Positions 11,351 to 21,690 of a stretch of DNA of 64,000 nt are shown piece by piece. Origin of the DNA: Siphonodentalium dalli (Eukaryota; Mollusca; Scaphopoda; Gadilida; Siphonodentaliidae); the NCBI GenBank assembly GCA_032622095.1, contig CP136061.1, positions 128,290,754 to 128,354,753 on the forward strand, given 5' to 3'. Position numbers and translations under genes: made by a program. Position 1 is the stretch's first letter; each line of letters begins with the position of its first letter. The notes under the pieces are model-generated. The model ran no database searches and was not told the DNA's origin. It worked only from the letters and a program-made list of their open reading frames with translations.

Positions 11351-12011
11351 AGTGACATAATTCACTAGTGAAATTATAGTTTATGATAACTCGATAAAAC
11401 AAGGTAAATCACACATAGGAATGTAATAAATTGAAATATTTATTGTGTAAATAAAATATCTACTATCATGTCGCCCCTGAAACGATAATATTTCAGGGAC
11501 ATTAATCCTGTAACAAGCATGCGTGGTTTGTAGTAATTAGCAAACTAATTTCAATCGGCCTATATTACGTCATTGTTATTTTAGAACGATTTTATCCCCA
11601 TAATTCACTGTTATTGATACAAAATTACTAAAAGCATATATTTATATCTAAAACGGCTATAAACCATCAGAACAAGGTCGGCTTAGAATGACTGTAAAAA
11701 AAAGCCAACGAACTATTTCGCTCTAAGCTCCACTTCGGTTTGCCCATGTCATGAATTATATAATTAGTTTGCTTGACCTCATAAAGGTAATGGCGTCATC
11801 TAAGTACCGAATGAAAAATGACAGACTTCCCCAACAAAAGGCAAGTTTTTATTTGGCATCTATTGGACTGCAGAGCCTCACCCAATATATACTCACCCCC
11901 CCCCCCCCACAAGGACACAAACAGTTTTTCTGTATCTGTATTGGTATGCGCGCAGGATCCGTTCGGATGTATAAGCGCGTGGGATGGGATGATCAGGACG
12001 TTTTGTTGTTT
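11351..12011. other. Possible 3' flank of the CR1-like element
   Basis: Non-coding. A C-run at about 11897-11909 would be a G-run downstream of the retrotransposon on its coding strand. The exact 3' end of the element could not be placed. Confidence 0.4.
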
Positions 12012-12530
12012 TCAGCTGGTTCTCCGTCCATTGTCATTTGGATGGATCGCATGCAAATGACAATCTCTGTCTTCTTCCAGAGTACTCCAGTCCTTGATTG
12101 TTTTAGGGAAGAATGAGTTTTTGATTGCTGGAGTCTGCGCGTCGATTAGTTCACATGGTTTTGAGTTGTTACACTCCTGCGTAGAAACAAAGTTCTTTGA
12201 TACGTACCCCTCGAACTTCCGAGCTTTGATTTTTCGACCCACTTTTTGTTTTAGTCTCAACAGGTATTTGGTGTCGATAGCCGGGACCAGCCCATCCACT
12301 ACATTGCCAAACAACTGGAGTCGGTGGTCATACCTTCGGCCTTCTAGTGTTTGTAGTTGTAATTCACGTAGCATGTTGGTAATTGTTCCTGCCTCTTGTG
12401 ATGTATAGTCCCCTGTTAGGAATCTCGCTGCTCTATTCTGTATCCTCTCTAGTTTGTCAATGTCTCCTATCAGGTGGGGGTCCCAGACAACTGATGCATA
12501 TTCCAACTTTTGACCATTTCATGTCCTTGG
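12012..12530 (-). pseudogene. C-terminal part of the CR1-like ORF2, out of frame
   Basis: The frame continues the reverse transcriptase C-terminal region: MEYASVVWDPH, IQNRAARFLTGDY, LQTLEGRRYDHRLQLFG and finally TIKDWSTLEE. It is separated from the main ORF2 by a one-base loss just after NPYLG, where VTLSKDMKWSK then reads in another frame. A deletion of roughly 35 codons follows, removing the segment normally found before MEYASVVWDPH. It ends at a stop at 12012-12014. Confidence 0.85.
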
Positions 12531-12536
12531 AGAGTG

Positions 12537-15191
12537 TCACCCCAGGTATGGGTTTTCATATACTTCTTCCAGTAGGCAGTTGTTTAGCTGGTTTGTGAAA
12601 TATGTTGTTTTGCTCATGGACATGATATAGCACTTCTTAGCGTTGAATCGCATGCCCCACTTTTCTGCCCATACCTCAAGCTTCTCTATGTCTTTCTGTA
12701 GGGTGACATGGTCGTTGTATATTTTTATTTGGCGATATAGTAAACAGTCGTCCGCGAATAACATCACCTGCGAGGAGACACAATCTGGTAGGTCACTGAT
12801 GTGGCACAGGAAAAGTAGAGGTCCAAGCACTATTCCCTGTGGCACGCCAGAGTCGACGGAGACGCTGGATGAAGCTTGCCCTTCAACGACGACTCTCATT
12901 TGCCTCTGTGTCAGGAAGTTTTCAAGCCAGGTGTGGAGCTTTCCTTTGATACCGTAGTTGCTTACTTTGGCGAGCAGTTTTCTGTGTGGTACGGTGTCAA
13001 ATGCTTTGGAAAAGTCTAATATTGCGGCGTCAGTTTGAATTTTCTCGTCCAATGTTGTTAGGAAATCTGTGTTGGTGGTCAATAGCTGTGTGACGCATGA
13101 GTGTCCTTTCCCAAATCCACGATTTAGTGACGTCAAGACGTTATGCTTTTCTAGATAGTTCATTATATGTCGACATACAATGTGTTCCAGTATTTTGCAA
13201 CATACAGATGTTAGAGAGACAGGTCTGTAGTTTTCTGCAAGATGGACATCTCCTTTTTTGTAGACGGGTGCGATGTTTGCACTTACCCAGTCAGATGGTA
13301 GCTGTCCTGTTGCTAATGATTTTTTGAATATCGCTGTCAGTCCTGGTGATATCGCATAGGCGCACTTTTTAAGAACGGTGTTGGGGATTCCGTCCGGCCC
13401 TGATGCTTTCCCGGTCTTCACATCTTTAAAAAGTTTGGTGACCACCTCTTCGCCGATTTCAAGGTCTTCTATCAGCTCGTGATCTTCTCCAAGTGATGGT
13501 ATTTTGTCACTGGGGTTTTCCTTCGTGAAAACCGATTTGAATTGGTCGACAAGGATTTGAGCTTTCACGTTGCTATCATCTTCAAGTTTCCCATCTTTCT
13601 TCAACGAGGCGATGCTGGTGTTACCCTGTTTTTTCGTCTTCATATATGACCATAATGGTTTGGTACTCTTCTTTTCCATTCCGTTGAGCACAATCTTATC
13701 TAGGTGGTCCCATTCTGCTTGCCTGAATGCTCGTCTGCTAGCCTTTTGGAAGTGTTTGTATTTCTCCCAGTCCTTGCTTTTCTTGGATTTCCTAGCTCTT
13801 CTGTAAAGACGGCCTTTTTTCTTTAGGAACTTTCGTAGTTTGTTGTTCATCCAGGGAACCTGTCTATCACATCTCCTGCGTATGACTGTGACCCTCTGTT
13901 CTATGACTTCCATAATACCAGTTTTAAGTGACTCCCATAGGTCGTTGGTGGTAATCGATGGATCTTCAGATTTCTGGGTCACTTCTTTACTTATGTTGGT
14001 GATGTTTTCTGCTATTTCCGTCCAGTTTGCTTTTTTGAAGGCGTATGTCTTGCGCTGGGTTTGCTTCTTATGGTGCGGTCTTGGTATGCAGTCTGTGACT
14101 ACTATATCATGGTCTGAGATCCCAGGTGTAGTACTGATTGTTTTCAGTTCTCTATGTGGCATGTAGAAGGCTGCAAGTAATAGGTCTTTGTTTGTTGTTG
14201 TTTTTACAGTAGCGCAATCCGTCACTAGGTTTGGCGCTTCGGATGATGGGATCAATTCATTTGTGCAGATGAAGTCGCCGCCCCCTTTGGTGGTCCTGTC
14301 ATTGCGGTATACATTTAGGTTTGGAGTGAATATCTCTGATGATTTGATTGCGTCGGTTGAGTTTGGCATTCCCGGTTGTACTCCCATCAACCATGATTCC
14401 GTCCCGATGATAATGTCGGGTTTGATGTAGCTGATGGTCAGTTCAAGCTCTGCTTTGTTTTGAAGTGCACTTCTGCAGTTTATTGTCATTATTAGCATAT
14501 TGGTCTTGTCAGGAATATTGATGAGTTGTTTGACTGCAGTTATTGGCGAATCCGGCGATGTTACATGTATGCTACATGTGGATATCTGGTGGGCTGATAC
14601 AGTAGGGTCAGCTACTGGGCCGCTTGCTCTTGGTGGTTCAAATACTGATGAATTTAGACTATTTATGGTTTGGTTTATGTACGACAGGTGGAAGAAATCG
14701 CTTGATGTTTCCAGCTCATAGCTTCTGTATGTAAAGCTGTCTATGCTGGCTTTGTCACATCTACAGCAGTACCATTCAATGCTCGGGTTGGCTAGCCTTT
14801 CATACTCGGTTGTTGGCATTTCTATGCAGGATCTATGGTACCACATTTCACATTCATCGCAGCAGACCCCTCCTTTAGTCCAGGTTACATCATCTTGGCA
14901 GAGGCCACATGGGTATATACTTGCCAACCTTTTCCTCGGCCCGGGGTGCTTTTCGATATCCCCTCCTATGATTAGTAGTAGGAGGAGTGTTGTTTGTAGT
15001 CTTCTGTTGTTTCTTGGTGTTTTGTAGAATGTTAACCAAGACCACATCATTTGTAGACATACCTGTAGTTTCAACTGGCTTCTGAATATTTTTTCTTGGC
15101 GGGGCTTTGGTAGAAGTGATGTACATACCCAGTTGGGCGTGGAGACACCACACTCGCAGAACACCACAGAGTAGCGTGGAAGTGCCCACAC
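12537..15191 (-). CDS. CR1-like ORF2: PHD finger, endonuclease, reverse transcriptase
   Basis: An 884-codon frame. Residues 94-145 form a PHD zinc finger (CGLCQDD, CCDECEMWYHRSC, WYCCRC). Residues 233-364 form an apurinic-like endonuclease with INCRSALQNK near 237-246, the catalytic E265 in GTESW, and SDHD at 359-362. The middle of this domain, including the usual GDFN motif, is missing at about residue 348 (14148), where FYMPHRE joins a sequence leading to TTPGISDHD. Residues about 590-860 form the reverse transcriptase: GPDGIPN at 599, LDFSKAFD at 725-732, SGVPQG at 781-786 and the catalytic FADD at 812-815. The protein would copy its own RNA at a nicked target, but the endonuclease gap and the lost C-terminus make it non-functional. 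The true start codon is uncertain because ORF1 ends just upstream, near 15246. Confidence 0.85.
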   Translation of the reverse strand: MWALPRYSVVFCECGVSTPNWVCTSLLPKPRQEKIFRSQLKLQVCLQMMWSWLTFYKTPRNNRRLQTTLLLLLIIGGDIEKHPGPRKRLASIYPCGLCQDDVTWTKGGVCCDECEMWYHRSCIEMPTTEYERLANPSIEWYCCRCDKASIDSFTYRSYELETSSDFFHLSYINQTINSLNSSVFEPPRASGPVADPTVSAHQISTCSIHVTSPDSPITAVKQLINIPDKTNMLIMTINCRSALQNKAELELTISYIKPDIIIGTESWLMGVQPGMPNSTDAIKSSEIFTPNLNVYRNDRTTKGGGDFICTNELIPSSEAPNLVTDCATVKTTTNKDLLLAAFYMPHRELKTISTTPGISDHDIVVTDCIPRPHHKKQTQRKTYAFKKANWTEIAENITNISKEVTQKSEDPSITTNDLWESLKTGIMEVIEQRVTVIRRRCDRQVPWMNNKLRKFLKKKGRLYRRARKSKKSKDWEKYKHFQKASRRAFRQAEWDHLDKIVLNGMEKKSTKPLWSYMKTKKQGNTSIASLKKDGKLEDDSNVKAQILVDQFKSVFTKENPSDKIPSLGEDHELIEDLEIGEEVVTKLFKDVKTGKASGPDGIPNTVLKKCAYAISPGLTAIFKKSLATGQLPSDWVSANIAPVYKKGDVHLAENYRPVSLTSVCCKILEHIVCRHIMNYLEKHNVLTSLNRGFGKGHSCVTQLLTTNTDFLTTLDEKIQTDAAILDFSKAFDTVPHRKLLAKVSNYGIKGKLHTWLENFLTQRQMRVVVEGQASSSVSVDSGVPQGIVLGPLLFLCHISDLPDCVSSQVMLFADDCLLYRQIKIYNDHVTLQKDIEKLEVWAEKWGMRFNAKKCYIMSMSKTTYFTNQLNNCLLEEVYENPYLG

Positions 15192-15245
15192 TTTCTGAGG
15201 TGGATGCGAGCTGGTGCCGACGTCCCTCTCATCTGCTTCGTCTTC

Positions 15246-16112
15246 CTACCAACAGTCATCACAGGCCTGGTTTCGGATTTTCCTCAGCCACGTCTTTGCT
15301 AAGGGTTCATCATGCAGGGTTCAGACCATCCTTATAAAGATTGAAGTTGTATTTGTGTAGTCTGCTATGTTTCCCTCTCACTTTGGGGTTCTTGCTGATG
15401 TCATTTGAGAATTTTGGTGAGTGCTTGTGATTATCTCTATTGAGTTCCCCAATTGAGTTGTTCAAGTCGATCACTTTCTGGGCGAGGGTGTTATCTTCTC
15501 CGTTATATGGTGGTATGTCGGGGACGGTAGGATATCTTCGCCTGTCTCGGTGTCGCTTGGTGAGTTTTGCGTGTGTTACCTTATTGAATTATTTGATGGA
15601 GTAGGTTGGAATCTCCAGGAAGGTGACTCTACAGGACCTCTCTTTCTTAACAATCTTTTCAATGTCTCTCAGCTCTCGGTTTAGTGAACTTGTTGACTTT
15701 GTTGATAGTTTGATGTAACCAGTTCGCCTATCTCTTGTTGTCAGATCACAGGTTCCTAACCACACGTATAGGTGTGTTGTGTCTTTTATTTCTTTTTGAA
15801 TTTTTCTGCGGATGTTTGATCGTAGCCAGCTAGCACTTTCGCTTGTATTTGAGCCACTCTTATACACCATGTGATACCACTCTCGATCTTGGATATTTGC
15901 TCTTCGATGTAGCGTGCTTTGCTGTCACTCAGTATAACTGGTGTTCTTCTTGGTGTTCTATGTTTTGGTCGTACCGGTGGGTGGTCTCTGTGCATTTCTT
16001 CAGCTTTGAGAGAGATATTTGATTTTCTTCTTGCTGAGGTAGTTTCAGGTGGTCCTGCTATTTGTGTGGTTTCGCGACACGTTGAGACTAGTGGGTTAAT
16101 AAAACAAAGCAA
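15246..16112 (-). pseudogene. CR1-like ORF1 with SGNH-like domain, frameshifted
   Basis: The first segment (16112-15786) includes RTPVILSDSKARYIEEQ, the block I of the SGNH-like region. After a frameshift near 15850, the next segment has SASWLRSNIRRKIQKE, LYVWLGTCDLTT and VTFLEIPTYSI. An in-frame TAA at 15589-15591 interrupts it, and the same frame continues to YNFNLYKDGLNPA with two stops at 15307-15312. A second frameshift gives LAKTWLRKIRNQACDDCW and the natural stop at 15246-15248. This order matches the ORF1 esterase-like proteins of CR1-group elements, whose job is thought to be RNA or membrane binding. Several lesions make it a pseudogene. Confidence 0.8.
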
Positions 16113-16135
16113 TATAATTTTGTATATTTTGTGAA

Positions 16136-16789
16136 CAGTCTTTATATAAGCTCTGAATTTCTAGTATATGTATGCAGTTGACACTATCAGTCTATCACCG
16201 TGATCCAGAACGCTGGGTGTTAATGGTGGATGGATCGAATATAGCCTGCGTTCGTTTGCACTCGGTAACAACAATGTAAATATAGGTCAATTGAAGCCAA
16301 CAAAATGGCCGTAAACAAAGAATCAAGAATGTTTCCTGTCCAGGGTTGAACAGGTGCCGATGGTCAACACATCCAAGAATATGTCAGCAAAATTTATACA
16401 CAGTAAATAAATATTAACAAAGTTTGAAACAATTTTGTTTTATTTTTTCCGATGAGTTGAAAAATCCGCCATGTTTCCGCGCATGCGCATCCCACGACAC
16501 TAGCTACATATTCTATTTACCGGTGGGTTTTGATAATAATTTCCAACAAATTTAGCGACAATCCACAAAAGCCTCCCATTAGTTTTACGTTGAAAACAAG
16601 TACAAACGAACATAAAGTATAGATGGACGCTCTTTATTAGAGACAATCATTGGAAGTTTTGCCGGCCTGACCAAATTCAAAACCACTCTACCAGTATATT
16701 AAGCTGGAAAATAAGTAAAATGTTTTTGCGACATCGACATTTACAACTTCCATTTTGAATTCATTTCCAATATTTAAGCAATAATTTGG
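16136..16789. other. Intergenic, nothing recognised
   Basis: Contains one ACGCTCTTTATTAG word (about 16627) and one GCGCATGCGC word (about 16481), both of which recur elsewhere in the window. No gene seen. Confidence 0.45.
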
Positions 16790-17000
16790 CGATAACGCAA
16801 TGAGCATCCTGGTAATTGTTAGCTTAAAGATACTGGCGGTGTTGGCGGTGGGTATGCTGTTAAAATGTTCAGCTCCGTCAAAAACCGTCATAAACAGAAC
16901 GAATAGCAAAATATAGACGTTACTTTGTTCTTATACCCATCTGAAATATGGCTATATACAGTATGTTATTCTCAAATGTTTTTCCTTTGTTATGTAAACA
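16790..17000 (-). repeat. Dispersed repeat, copy 2 of 3 (inverted)
   Basis: GGCGGTGTTGGCGGTGGGTA, then GTCAAAAACCGTCATAAACAG and the GACGTTACTTTGTTCTTATA stretch, is the reverse complement of the block at 11200-11350. It also matches 43290-43400. Confidence 0.65.
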
Positions 17001-17436
17001 AAAGCAAAAAACGTTTTCATAACCTGGTTTTTGTTTAGATTCGGATATGGTAAACATAAAGAGCGTTATTTGTTACTGTTTTCCTGATATGGAAAAAATA
17101 AAGAGCGTTTATATCATTTGTGTGAGATTACACAATAGAATTGAGCTGTGTTATGTAAACAGAAGCAAAACTTCTGTAACACGAACAGGTTCTTGTTTAT
17201 GTACACCATCGTACACCTTGACGTCCATAGAGCCCGAAGCCGCCATCGCACGCCGCCGCCGCCAGCCATATTGGCCACAAGCCGCCGCCAGCCATATTAT
17301 CTCTGACGCCAGCCGCATGAACAAATCTCCGCCGCCGGAATTGTAAAATGGCTGAGCCGTGTGCATGGACTTATATGTTAACTTAAGGACAACTGCACCG
17401 CGAATCGCAAATAACTAAACCGCATTGCCTAATATT
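17001..17436. other. Non-coding, includes a short GC-rich patch
   Basis: About 17222-17340 is unusually rich in GCCGCC and GCCATATT repeats compared with its surroundings. The frames through it are low-complexity and do not look like protein. Two AATAAAGAGCG-like words occur at about 17056 and 17096. Confidence 0.45.
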
Positions 17437-17444
17437 GGCATACA

Positions 17445-18371
17445 CACCGTATTACCGATCCGGATTACCACCGGTCACGATGCGGATCACTACCGGCTGT
17501 TTTGACAAAAGCGTGCCACGTGGCATCATTGTAGTTGGATCATTTTCGCCCTACATTCTGTGGAAGGTGTGAATTTTTTCTCCCTTCGTGTATAGGAGTA
17601 ACTGGGCTAGCAGAGGACGCCGATAAATCTGATAAGTATACAATATATGTTCACTTATTCTTATATTTGTAACGCATGTTTACCATTGTGTTTCATTATT
17701 TCGAGCAGTAGCTGATATGTATGGTTCATGTTTTATTTCTTTATGCGGTATTCTCGTGGTACGAAAAGATAGACCATTTACTAAGTCATTCGCCTAATGT
17801 ACACGTTTGTATGTTCGATTTGTGGCCATCTGGGACGTTTTGAACATAGATACCCATTAAATGAACGGGTACGGATCTGTACCGGCAGGTGATGCGGATG
17901 TGTACCGGCAGCACACACAAAATAGTGAACGGTGCCGATCCTCGTCCTGTTTTTTTGGAACCCATGAGTATGGAAATCGATACTACGCGTTTAATTTACA
18001 TTCAACTTGACAAACCATATTGCCATTTTGTACAGTTATGGACATTCTTGTATACGCAACAGAAATAAGAGAAAATTCCATGCATTTGCATCATGTATTG
18101 TGCCAATGAAGATAAATAATGGGCCACGTGCAACTAGATCCTAGTAACATATGCTACCTCTAAGGTTATCGTAGGCGATTATTTTATATTTTCTTGGCGT
18201 GGCCATTTTCTAATGTATGCAAGAAAGACGGCGGCAACAAACTTTGTGTGGGTTACATTCAGATATATAATATAATTAACGTTTTAGTCGACCTACCGTT
18301 ACACAAATTGCCACTTTCAGCCGGTAGTGATCCGCATCGTGACCGGTGGTAATCCGGATCGGTAATACGGT
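17445..18371. mobile_element. TIR element with about 55-bp termini and possible CATA duplication
   Basis: CACACCGTATTACCGATCCG at 17445 and the inverted CGGATCGGTAATACGGTGTG ending near 18371 are the tips of inverted arms that extend about 55 bp, through ACCACCGGTCACGATGCGG, to CCGGCTG. The bases just outside are CATA on both sides, a candidate 4-bp target duplication. Internal GTACCGGCAG repeats occur near 17870-17920. No coding region. Confidence 0.75.
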
Positions 18372-18856
18372 GTGCATACTCGAATGGACACGGCATGGTT
18401 GTTACACTATCAGAACACCCGGGGCCTCTCATTGTGGAATAGACTATTCCAATGCATGCTTTCATATAACGGAGTGGGAGCATCCATTCAGTATTGACAG
18501 GGTTTAAAGTATAAATTGTTTATTTCGACACGACTCAATCTCAGACATCGCTGACATTTGTCAATATATGCATAATACCTGCATATAGAAGAGAATAGAA
18601 AATAGTTTGAAATATTATATATCAATACTATCGGATTCAGCATTCAATGATGTATACATGTATATCGCAAGATGCCAGTGATGATAGCCGTCTGTAGTCG
18701 ACAGAAGTCCCAATGTAACTTATACCGATTTTATAGATGGGAAACTACATAGTACATCCCTACCAGTCATTTACTGAGTCCTTAATTCGTGTATTTCGCC
18801 ATAATAGAAAAGCCCAACATCAAAAGAATACGCGTGGTCTGGAATTATACGGGTTC
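18372..18856. other. Intergenic, nothing recognised
   Basis: No gene or repeat boundary seen between the TIR element and the foldback element. Confidence 0.5.
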
Positions 18857-18919
18857 AATACAAAGGGATTGACTATTTCGAGTAACAGGAACGGAACGAG
18901 GAACAGGAACGAGTTCCGA

Positions 18920-19745
18920 GTAACAGAATGACTATTTCGAGTAACAGGAACGAGGAACAGAGATATAAGCTCACATTTCTCGCGTTTTGCTCTATGTAAC
19001 GATACATATTATACATCATTCGAAAGGTTAGCATAGCCCCTTCATTAATAGTGCAACATTTAGACACTAGTATTGCGAACAAAGCGTACATTTGGCCAGG
19101 AACGGCGAGCGTTGAATAAGAAATTAGTTAAAAACTGGAAAAAATCCGACTAACAGGAATCAGGAACAGAGATATAAGCTCACATTTCTCGCGTTTTAGG
19201 CTATGTAAAAATACATATTATACATCATTCGAAAGGTTAGCATCTTCCCTTCATTAATATTGCACCATTTAGACACCAATGTTGCGAACAAAGCGTACAA
19301 TTGGCCAGGAACGGCGAGCGTTGAATAAGAAATTAGCTAAAAACTGGAAAAAATCCGACTAACAGGAATCAGGAACAGATATATAAGCTCACATTTCTCG
19401 CGTTTTACGCTATGTAAAAATACATATTATACATCATTCGAAAGGTTAGCATCTTCCCTTCATTAATATTGTACCATTTAGACACCAATATTGCGAACGA
19501 AGCGTATAATTGGCCAGGGAACGGCGAGCGTTGAATAAGAAATTAGCTAAAAACTGGAAAATATCCGACTAACAGGAATCAGGAACAGAGATATAAGCGC
19601 ATATTACTCGCGTTTTACGCTATGTAAAAATACATATTATACATCATTCGAAAGGTTAGCATCTCCCCTTCATTAATATTGCAACATTTAGATATTACTT
19701 TTGCGAACAAAGCGTACAATTGGCCAGGAACGGTGAGCGTTGAAT
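18920..19745 (+). repeat. 207-bp tandem array, left outer block
   Basis: Four units containing AGATATAAGCTCACATTTCTC, ATACATATTATACATCATTC and TTGGCCAGGAACGGCGAGCG repeat every 205-216 bp. Their mirror lies at about 23690-24700. Confidence 0.85.
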
Positions 19746-20256
19746 CAGAAATTAGCACCCCGAAGAACGTACGTAACTTATTCTTCGTAGAAAGTCGCAG
19801 ATTTCTCACGAATTACGCAACGTCACTGCCAAGTTTTTACAGAAATGGAAAGAGTATCATTCACTATATTCATTTCTGTCGCATAAAATGCTTTTTGTGC
19901 AATAAAGTTCAGACAAAGTGTGAAAATGAATGATATCTTTTAGGCGAAATCTTAGATTCCCCGGACAAATATCTATATATAGGATATATGGCGCAGCCAA
20001 TCAGAAAATTCAGTAGGCGGGGTTATCTCAAACCAGGCATAGGAACAGATTATGTACGAATTGACGAATTTGAAGTAACAGGAACGAGGACGAGACCAAT
20101 TCGAAAGAACATCTGGAACGGTATATGTCAAGACACAGGCTCAGCTCTTGGTTTCCTGTTCAAAGCATCCACCACAAGATAAAAGAAAGTGAACACAAAA
20201 AAGTCCAAAATTGCTCCTTTTTTCTTCTTATGTACGCAATAAAGGCAAAAATATGA

Positions 20257-20300
20257 GGGGTGAAGGAAAGGGCCTATTGGCCCTTTCGACCATCCCGGGG
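20257..20300 (+). ncRNA. Covarying hairpin motif, copy 1
   Basis: GGTGAAGG (20259-20266), an 8-bp stem with a TATT loop (20267-20286) and CGACCATCCC (20287-20296). The flanks are the same in the copies at 43575-43609 and 59271-59307, while the stem bases differ and still pair. Whether it is transcribed is unknown; 'ncRNA' is only the nearest feature type. Confidence 0.4.
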
Positions 20301-20759
20301 TTACAACCCCCCCCCTCCCTATCACACACTTCACAATTATTTAAAGAACAGGAACAACTTATGGTGAAGCAGCGACTATTTGGAGTAACAGGAATGAGGA
20401 ACAAAGCTCAAATGTCTCACGCTTTAAGCTATGAAACAATACATATTATACATCATTCGAAAGCAATGCAACCTTCCTTCATTAATATTACAACATTTAA
20501 ACACTACTATTGAGAACTATGCGTATATCTGGCCACGAACATCGAGCTGTGAATCGGAAATTAGCAAAACGTAAACTTTTTCCGAGTAACAGAGATATAA
20601 ACTTAATGTTCTCGCGTTTTACGCAATCAAAAAATACTCTTTATACACCAGTCGAAAACATGGCCTCTCCACTTCATGAATATTGCAACAGTGAAACGAT
20701 ACTTATGAGAACTATGCGAATAATTGGGCTAGGAACGTCGAGCGGTGAATCATAAATTA

Positions 20760-21690
20760 TCCAAAACGGAACGAGGAACAGGAACGGGTTCCGAGTAACA
20801 GAATGACTATTTCGAGTAACAGGAACCAGTAACAGAGATATAAGCTCACATTTCTCGCGTTTTGCTCTATGTAACGATACATATTATACATCATTCGAAA
20901 GGTTAGCATAGCCCCTTCATTAATAGTGCAACATTTAGACACTAATATTGCGAACAAAGCGTACACTTGGCCAGGAACGGCGAGCGTTGAATAAGAAATT
21001 AGCTAAAAACGAAAAAATCCGAGTACCGGGAATCAGGAACAGAGATATAAGCTCACATTTCTCGCGTTTTGCGCTATGTAACGATACATATTATACATCA
21101 TTCGAAAGGTTAGCATATCCCCTTCATTAATATTGCAACATTTAGACACTAATATTGCGAACAAAGCGTACACTTGGCCAGGAACGGCGAGCGTTGAATA
21201 AGAAATTAGCTAAAAACGAAAAAATCCTAGTACCGGGAATCAGGAACAGAGATATAAGCTCACATTTCTCGCGTTTTGCGCTATGTAACGATACATATTA
21301 TACATCATTTGAAAGGTTAGCGTATCCCCTTCATTAATATTGCAACATTTAGACACTAATAATGCGAACAAAGCGTACATTTGGCCAGGAACGGCGAGCG
21401 TTGAATAAGAAATTAGTTAAAAACTGGAAAAAATCCGACTAACAGGAATCAGGAACAGAGATATAAGCTCATATTTCTCGCGTTTAACGCTATGTAAAAA
21501 TACATATTATACATCATTCGAAAGGTTAACATATCCCCTTCATTAATATTGCAACATTTAGACACTAATATTGCGAACAAAGCGTACACTTGGCCAGGAA
21601 CGGCGAGCGTTGAATAAGAAATTAGCTAAAAACGAAAAAATCCGAGTACCGGGAATCAGGAACAGAGATATAAGCTCACTTTTATCACTA
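20760..21690 (+). repeat. 207-bp tandem array, left inner block
   Basis: About four further units spaced 207-208 bp, of the same family as the outer block but with CGAAAAAATCCGAGTACCGG at the unit joint. The array reverses near 21690. Confidence 0.85.

Larger units (their letters stand above)
12012..16112 (-). mobile_element. CR1-like non-LTR retrotransposon, defective
   Basis: On the minus strand, ORF1 (SGNH-like region, 16112 to 15246) is followed by ORF2 (PHD finger, endonuclease, reverse transcriptase, C-terminal region; 15191 to 12012). This order and the ORF1 motif LYVWLGTCDLTT fit CR1-group elements of marine invertebrates. Frameshifts, stops and two internal deletions show that it cannot produce full proteins. 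The outer ends and any target duplication could not be defined; the limits given are those of recognisable coding sequence. Confidence 0.85.

Noticed and set aside
12643-15337. Several + strand frames of 70-110 codons across the retrotransposon
   Set aside because: They are shadows of the minus-strand ORF1 and ORF2.
17047-17346. A 99-codon frame over a GC-rich patch
   Set aside because: Low-complexity, codons derive from GCCGCC repeats, and the opposite strand is open as well.
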